DNA from: Clostridia bacterium
GTDB taxonomy: Bacteria > Bacillota > Clostridia > Oscillospirales > CAG-272
Direction of reading: 5' to 3'
Length of the DNA stretch: 9,731 bases
Assembly: GCA_017648425.1 (NCBI GenBank)
Contig: JAGCJD010000078.1
Location: forward strand, 1 to 9,731
In this document: piece by piece, positions 6,273 through 9,731 of the stretch
How the letters are laid out: each line of letters opens with the position of its first letter
How positions within the stretch are numbered: position 1 is the stretch's first letter
Program-made: the position numbers and the translations under genes
Notes under the pieces: model-generated
Seen by the model: only the letters and a program-made list of their open reading frames with translations
Databases searched by the model: none
Told to the model about the DNA's origin: nothing

Positions 6273-6662
6273 ATGAAAAAGGTTGACGCTACTATTTTAA
6301 AAGAAACAAAATATATAGCAATCTGGGTGCTTATTTTCAGTGCGGTTATGGAAGCTGTATTTCTGCTCATTGGAAAGTGGAACTACACCGTTCTGCTTGG
6401 AAATCTTTTGAGCGCCTCGGCGTCTGTTCTTAATTTTTTCCTTATGGGAATTACAATACAAAAAGCGCTTGACAAAGATGTCAAGGAAGCTAAAACCGCT
6501 ATGAAGGTTTCCCAGTTGTACAGGACTTTGCTACTGCTTGCCGTTGCAATAATAGGCGCAGTTCTTCCCTGCTTTAACTTATGGGCAGTCATTATTCCGT
6601 TTTTGTTCCCCCGTATCGCCATAGCAATACGACCTATTATTGATAAAAAAAGCAACAAATAA
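6273..6662 (+). CDS. atpI: ATP synthase subunit I (AtpI-like), first gene of the atp operon
   Basis: A 129-residue membrane protein with four hydrophobic segments (about 13-34, 39-63, 81-101 and 103-120) separated by a charged loop (about 65-79). Size, topology and position directly upstream of atpB fit the AtpI / ATP synthase I family, which is thought to help assemble the c-ring or stabilise the enzyme rather than take part in catalysis. The sequence itself is weakly conserved in this family, so context carries much of the assignment. The start ATG 6273 has GGTGGAG (6259-6265) upstream. The stop is TAA 6660-6662, and atpB follows after 22 bp. Confidence 0.85.
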   Translation: MKKVDATILKETKYIAIWVLIFSAVMEAVFLLIGKWNYTVLLGNLLSASASVLNFFLMGITIQKALDKDVKEAKTAMKVSQLYRTLLLLAVAIIGAVLPCFNLWAVIIPFLFPRIAIAIRPIIDKKSNK

Positions 6663-6684
6663 CTCTGAGAGGAGATAGCATACA

Positions 6685-7593
6685 GTGAAACGAAAGAGCC
6701 GCGGCTTTTTAGCGGTAGATATTCTTCTTATAATATTGATGATCCTGCCGCTTGTAACGGGAATGGTAATAAAGGTTCTGACCACTCCGCCAAGTGAAGG
6801 CGTTACCTTTTCGGGCGCGAGAGTGTTCTTTACAATCTCAATGCCCTTGCAGGATCTTCCAATCACCGAGGCGCAGATAAATTCTTGGCTTATCATGATT
6901 TCAATCACAGCGCTGTGTCTTTATATGACACACGGTATTAAGGTTCGCCCCGACACAAAAAGACAGCTCATAGTTGAGTGGATTGTTGAAAAAGCAAAGG
7001 GACTTGTCAATGACGGTATGGGCTTGTATTTTGCAGGCTTTGCTCCGTTTATTGCCGCAACGCTTGCGTTATCGGCGTTTTCAAGCCTTGTATCCCTGTG
7101 CGGTCTGTTCCCGCCCACATCAGACCTCAATATAGTTGCAGGTTGGGCAATACTTGTATTTATTCTTATAACCTACTACAAATTAAAGTGCGGTCCTGTT
7201 CACTATCTTAAAAGCTTTGCAGATCCACCCCTTCTCACACCTATGAATATCATAAGTGAAATTGCAACACCCGTTTCCATGGCGTTCCGTCATTATGGAA
7301 ATATTCTTTCAGGAACTGTTATTGCTACACTGATAGCAGCAGGACTTCAAGGGGCTTCGAGATTGATATTTGGCTGGTTGCCCGATCCCATTGGAGAAAT
7401 TCCGTTCCTGCAAATGGGTATCCCCGCGATACTTTCCCTTTATTTTGATTTGTTCAGCAGCTTGTTACAAGCGTATATATTCGCAATGCTGACAATGATA
7501 TATGTTTCGGGAGGATTTCCTCTTGAACTTTATGAAAAAAGAAAACAAGAAAAAGCAAAAAACAAAAAAACAAAAAATTTGGAGGTAGTTTAA
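6685..7593 (+). CDS. atpB: ATP synthase Fo subunit a
   Basis: A 302-residue polytopic membrane protein forming the ion half-channels next to the c-ring. The essential arginine is R202 in MAFRHYGNILSG, followed by the conserved G-N-x-x-x-G (equivalent of E. coli R210). PPTSDLNI (about 143-150) is the conserved loop, and LQAYIF (about 261-266) carries Q262, equivalent to E. coli Q252. The protein starts with GTG 6685, with AGGAGA (6669-6674) upstream; the first membrane helix follows within 10 residues. A polar stretch between the first two helices (about 33-66) and a lysine-rich C-terminal tail (about 284-297) are noticeable. The stop (7591-7593) is 1 bp before atpE. All of this fits Fo assembly in the cytoplasmic membrane with the c subunit encoded next. 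Confidence 0.96.
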   Translation: MKRKSRGFLAVDILLIILMILPLVTGMVIKVLTTPPSEGVTFSGARVFFTISMPLQDLPITEAQINSWLIMISITALCLYMTHGIKVRPDTKRQLIVEWIVEKAKGLVNDGMGLYFAGFAPFIAATLALSAFSSLVSLCGLFPPTSDLNIVAGWAILVFILITYYKLKCGPVHYLKSFADPPLLTPMNIISEIATPVSMAFRHYGNILSGTVIATLIAAGLQGASRLIFGWLPDPIGEIPFLQMGIPAILSLYFDLFSSLLQAYIFAMLTMIYVSGGFPLELYEKRKQEKAKNKKTKNLEVV

Positions 7594-7594
7594 A

Positions 7595-7879
7595 ATGTTA
7601 GAGCTTGCTATTGGTTTTATTCTCGGTTGTTGCGCATTAGGCGCAGGTGTTGCTATGGTTGCGGGTATAGGCCCCGGTATAGGTGAAGGTAACGTAGTTG
7701 CTAAGGCGTGCGAGGCTATCGGTCGTCAGCCCGAGAGCAAGGGTAGTGTTACAAGCACAATGCTTATGGGTTGCGCTATCGCTGAAACAACGGGTATTTA
7801 CGCGCTCGTTATTGCTATACTTCTTATATTCGTTGCTCCGAATATTTTGGTTAATGTATTGCTCAGAGCAATAGGCTGA
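7595..7879 (+). CDS. atpE: ATP synthase Fo subunit c, with a two-carboxylate ion-binding motif
   Basis: A 94-residue hairpin of two membrane helices joined by the polar loop R44-Q45-P46; copies form the rotor ring. Helix 1 has the glycine-rich GAGVAMVAGIGPGIGEG run and helix 2 has AIAETTGIYALV. The ion-binding glutamate is E64. E31 sits where Na+-type rings such as Ilyobacter tartaricus have glutamine, and T65, T66 and Y69 align with its S66, T67 and Y70. Two carboxylates plus hydroxyls recall the Na+-binding ring of Fusobacterium nucleatum, so Na+ coupling is plausible but inferred. GGAGG (7581-7585) precedes ATG 7595 by 9 bp, the best ribosome site in the operon, fitting the need for many c copies. 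The stop is tandem TGA TAA. Confidence 0.97.
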   Translation: MLELAIGFILGCCALGAGVAMVAGIGPGIGEGNVVAKACEAIGRQPESKGSVTSTMLMGCAIAETTGIYALVIAILLIFVAPNILVNVLLRAIG

Positions 7880-7895
7880 TAAAGGGAGATATATA

Positions 7896-8402
7896 ATGCA
7901 AACCTTAGATATCATCTCTGTCAACATCTGGCAGATATTGATCTCTCTTGTAAACCTTATACTGTTATTCTTGATCTTGAAAAAATTTTTGTTCAAGCCT
8001 GTAAGCAAAATGCTGGAAAAGCGTCAGAGCGAAATTGATGAGCAGTATGCAGTCGCTGAGCAAAAGGAAAATGACGCTCAGGAAGCCAAGCAAAAATGGG
8101 AAGAAAAGCTTTCCGAAGCAAAGGGCGAGGCTGATTCTATTATGCAGACCGCTACTGAAAACGCAAAAAATAGAGGCAATAAGATTATCGCCGAAGCTCA
8201 GGAAAAGGCAGACGGAATCGTTCGCACCGCGCAGACCGAGGCAGAGCTTGAACGAAGAAAGGCTATGGACGGTATAAAGCGCGAGATCGTTGAGGTTTCG
8301 GAGGCACTTACCGAAAAGATGCTTGAACGTGAAATAAACACCGAAGATCACAGGACACTTATTGATTCCTTTATTGAGAAAATAGGTGACGACAATGAAT
8401 GA
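7896..8402 (+). CDS. atpF: ATP synthase Fo subunit b
   Basis: A 168-residue peripheral-stalk protein. One N-terminal membrane helix (about 10-32) is followed by FKPVSKMLEKRQSEID and a long charged, alanine/glutamate-rich helix (about 40-150) that dimerises as a coiled coil and links Fo to delta on F1. Length and layout are typical (about 155-175). ATG 7896 has AAGGGAGA (7881-7888) upstream, 16 bp after atpE. The stop TGA at 8400-8402 overlaps atpH, whose ATG is at 8395, so the two are translationally coupled. The long antisense open frame (7965-8807) over this gene and atpH is a by-product of biased codons. Confidence 0.95.
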   Translation: MQTLDIISVNIWQILISLVNLILLFLILKKFLFKPVSKMLEKRQSEIDEQYAVAEQKENDAQEAKQKWEEKLSEAKGEADSIMQTATENAKNRGNKIIAEAQEKADGIVRTAQTEAELERRKAMDGIKREIVEVSEALTEKMLEREINTEDHRTLIDSFIEKIGDDNE

Positions 8403-8925
8403 TATAGGTAAGGAATACGGCGCTGCGCTGTTTATGATTGCGCTTGAACAAGATAAGTGTGAGGAATATTCCGCGGCGCTCCGTGTTATAAGAGAAAAAT
8501 TTATTGAATATCCCGAATATACTGAGTTTTTGGCTTCTCCCGGCATTTCACTCTGAGAAAGACAATCGTCTATTGAAAATGCTTTTTCCCAAGATTCGCC
8601 CGAGCATGTAGTTTCTTTCATGCAGCTTTTGTGCGAAAAAGGAAGAATTGCTTGCTTTGACTCTGCCGTAGCAGAATACGATTCCCTGCTTGACGCCCAC
8701 AAGCATATTTCAAATGCAAGGGTTACCAGCGTTATCGAATTAACGGCTGATGAAAAGCAAAAGCTTACCAAAAAGCTTGAAGCTATGTGTAACGGAAAGG
8801 TAAACATTCAGTATTTCATTGACGCAACGCTTATTGGCGGTCTTGTTGTCGAGATTGATGGCAAGATACTTGACGGAAGCGTTCGTTATCGCTTACGGGA
8901 CATAAAGGAAGTGATTAGCATATGA
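8395..8925 (+). pseudogene. atpH: ATP synthase F1 subunit delta, interrupted by in-frame TGA at codon 54
   Basis: Read through one TGA, this is a 176-codon delta subunit of normal length, the stalk protein linking subunit b to the top of alpha/beta. The start has YGAALFMIA (about 8-16), typical of the N-terminal six-helix domain. The C-terminus has GGLVVEIDGKILDGSVRYRL (about 146-165), the family signature. ATG 8395 has AGGTGA 5 bp upstream and overlaps atpF; the final TGA (8923-8925) overlaps the atpA start as ATGA. The extra TGA is 8554-8556, between GISL and ERQSS, and both flanking parts stay in one frame, so it is a substitution, not an indel. Neighbouring genes use TGA as a true stop. 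Possible products are a 53-residue fragment and a 101-residue reinitiation product from ATG 8620. It could be a nonsense allele, a base-call error, or, less likely, recoding. Confidence 0.9.
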
Positions 8926-9731
8926 ACACAAGACCAGAAGAAATCAGTAATGTTATAAAGGAACAAATCAAAAATTACCGTTCCAAAATTGAAATGAAGG
9001 AAACAGGCACTGTCATTCTTGTCGGTGACGGAATTGCAAGAGTTTACGGGCTTCGTGAATGTATGGCAAGCGAGCTTTTGGAATTTGAAGACGGAAGCTT
9101 TGGTATGGCTCAAAACCTTGAAAGCGAAACCGTATCCGTTGCTTTGCTCTCCGATAACAACAGTATTCGTGAGGGATCTTCCGTAAAAAGAACAGGCAAG
9201 GTCTTATCCGTTCCCGTTGGAGAGGCTATGCTCGGACGAGTAGTCAACGCTCTTGGTGAGCCTATTGACGGAAAGGGCGCTATCAATACTACAAAAACTC
9301 GTCCTATCGAATCCGAAGCTCCGGGAATTATTGAAAGAAAAAGCGTTTCTGTTCCGCTTCAAACAGGAATAAAGGCTATTGACAGCATGATACCTATTGG
9401 TCGCGGTCAAAGAGAGCTTATCATTGGCGACAGACAAACGGGTAAAACAGAGATCGCTATTGATACTATCATAAACCAAAAGAATTCAAATGTTATTTGT
9501 ATCTATGTCGCAATAGGACAAAAAAACAGCTCGGTCGTTGGAATTGCAAATGAGCTTGCAAAATCGGGAGCTATGGAATATACGATAATCGTTTCTGCTT
9601 CGGCTTCCGAATCTGCTCCTCTCCAATATGTTGCTCCGTACTCAGGCTGTGCTATGGCAGAGTATTTCAGAGAGCAAGGTCGTGATGTCCTTATAATATA
9701 CGATGACCTCTCAAAGCACGCTGTTGCTTAC
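8922..9731 (+). CDS. atpA: ATP synthase F1 subunit alpha, partial (3' end outside window)
   Basis: The first 270 residues of the F1 alpha subunit, which forms the hexamer with beta and carries the non-catalytic nucleotide sites. GDGIARVYGL (about 36-45) is in the N-terminal beta-barrel. The Walker A GDRQTGKT spans 169-176, with K175 at the same number as in E. coli alpha. SASESAPLQY and the Walker B region LIIYDDLSKHAVAY follow at the right edge. The frame is open with no stop to base 9731, so the gene is cut by the window, not truncated. The ATG (8922-8924) overlaps the atpH stop, and AAGGAA (8905-8910) lies 11 bp upstream. The remaining gamma, beta and epsilon genes are expected downstream. 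Confidence 0.98.
   Translation, partial: MNTRPEEISNVIKEQIKNYRSKIEMKETGTVILVGDGIARVYGLRECMASELLEFEDGSFGMAQNLESETVSVALLSDNNSIREGSSVKRTGKVLSVPVGEAMLGRVVNALGEPIDGKGAINTTKTRPIESEAPGIIERKSVSVPLQTGIKAIDSMIPIGRGQRELIIGDRQTGKTEIAIDTIINQKNSNVICIYVAIGQKNSSVVGIANELAKSGAMEYTIIVSASASESAPLQYVAPYSGCAMAEYFREQGRDVLIIYDDLSKHAVAY

Noticed and set aside
8554..8556. TGA read as tryptophan across this genome (altered genetic code)
   Set aside because: Seven genes in the window end with TGA, several right before terminators or next-gene starts, and tryptophan uses TGG, so the standard code holds.
8557..8600. SECIS element directing selenocysteine at the atpH TGA
   Set aside because: Only weak, short hairpins are visible with no recognisable apical loop, and delta is not a known selenoprotein; kept only as a remote option.
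7965..8807. 280-codon minus-strand open frame over atpF and atpH
   Set aside because: It is antisense to two conserved genes, has no family-like sequence, and arises from the codon bias of the charged helical subunits.
1..9731. CRISPR array, tRNA/rRNA, transposon or phage genes
   Set aside because: No regularly spaced repeats, cloverleaf or rRNA-like sequence, terminal repeats or transposase/phage motifs were seen.

Overview
The window looks like a chromosomal segment of an anaerobic, spore-forming Firmicute, most likely in the class Clostridia. The evidence is a clear SpoVAC spore-membrane protein, an F1Fo ATP synthase operon led by an atpI-type gene, an AlaR/AlaT-like regulator-aminotransferase pair, purine-rich Shine-Dalgarno sequences before nearly every gene, strong sigma-A promoters with 17-bp spacers, and A+T-leaning DNA. 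No insertion sequence, phage gene, tRNA, rRNA or CRISPR array was seen. This reads as core chromosome rather than an accessory island.

Layout. (1) Positions 1-3997, plus strand: the 3' end of glnS (glutaminyl-tRNA synthetase), a small DUF1294 membrane protein, a short MutS-family ATPase lacking the mismatch-recognition domain, an Lrp/AsnC regulator, and a class I/II PLP aminotransferase 1 bp after it. A bidirectional terminator follows (4009-4036). (2) Positions 4043-4492, minus strand: a stand-alone spoVAC, convergent with the aminotransferase. (3) Positions 4557-5060: a sigma-A promoter, a small lysine-rich helical/coiled-coil protein of unknown function, and a terminator. (4) Positions 5093-6030: an AraC-family regulator as a single-gene unit with its own extended -10 promoter and terminator. 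(5) Positions 6031-6203: A+T-rich non-coding DNA with two inverted repeats. (6) Positions 6204-9731: a perfect-consensus sigma-A promoter and the ATP synthase operon atpI-atpB-atpE-atpF-atpH-atpA, with atpA running off the window end. The usual atpG-atpD-atpC would lie beyond.

How the genes work together. The atp genes build the membrane rotor (a, b, c), the stalk (b, delta) and the start of the catalytic head (alpha). The c subunit carries two ring-facing carboxylates (E31 and E64) plus T65, T66 and Y69. This resembles the Na+-binding two-carboxylate motif described for the Fusobacterium nucleatum c-ring, so the enzyme may be sodium-coupled. The delta gene atpH is otherwise full length but has an in-frame TGA at codon 54. 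TGA is plainly the normal stop in this genome (seven genes here end in TGA), so atpH is either broken, subject to a base-call error, or recoded. These two points are the most interesting in the window. I found no clear evidence of a wholly new multi-gene system.
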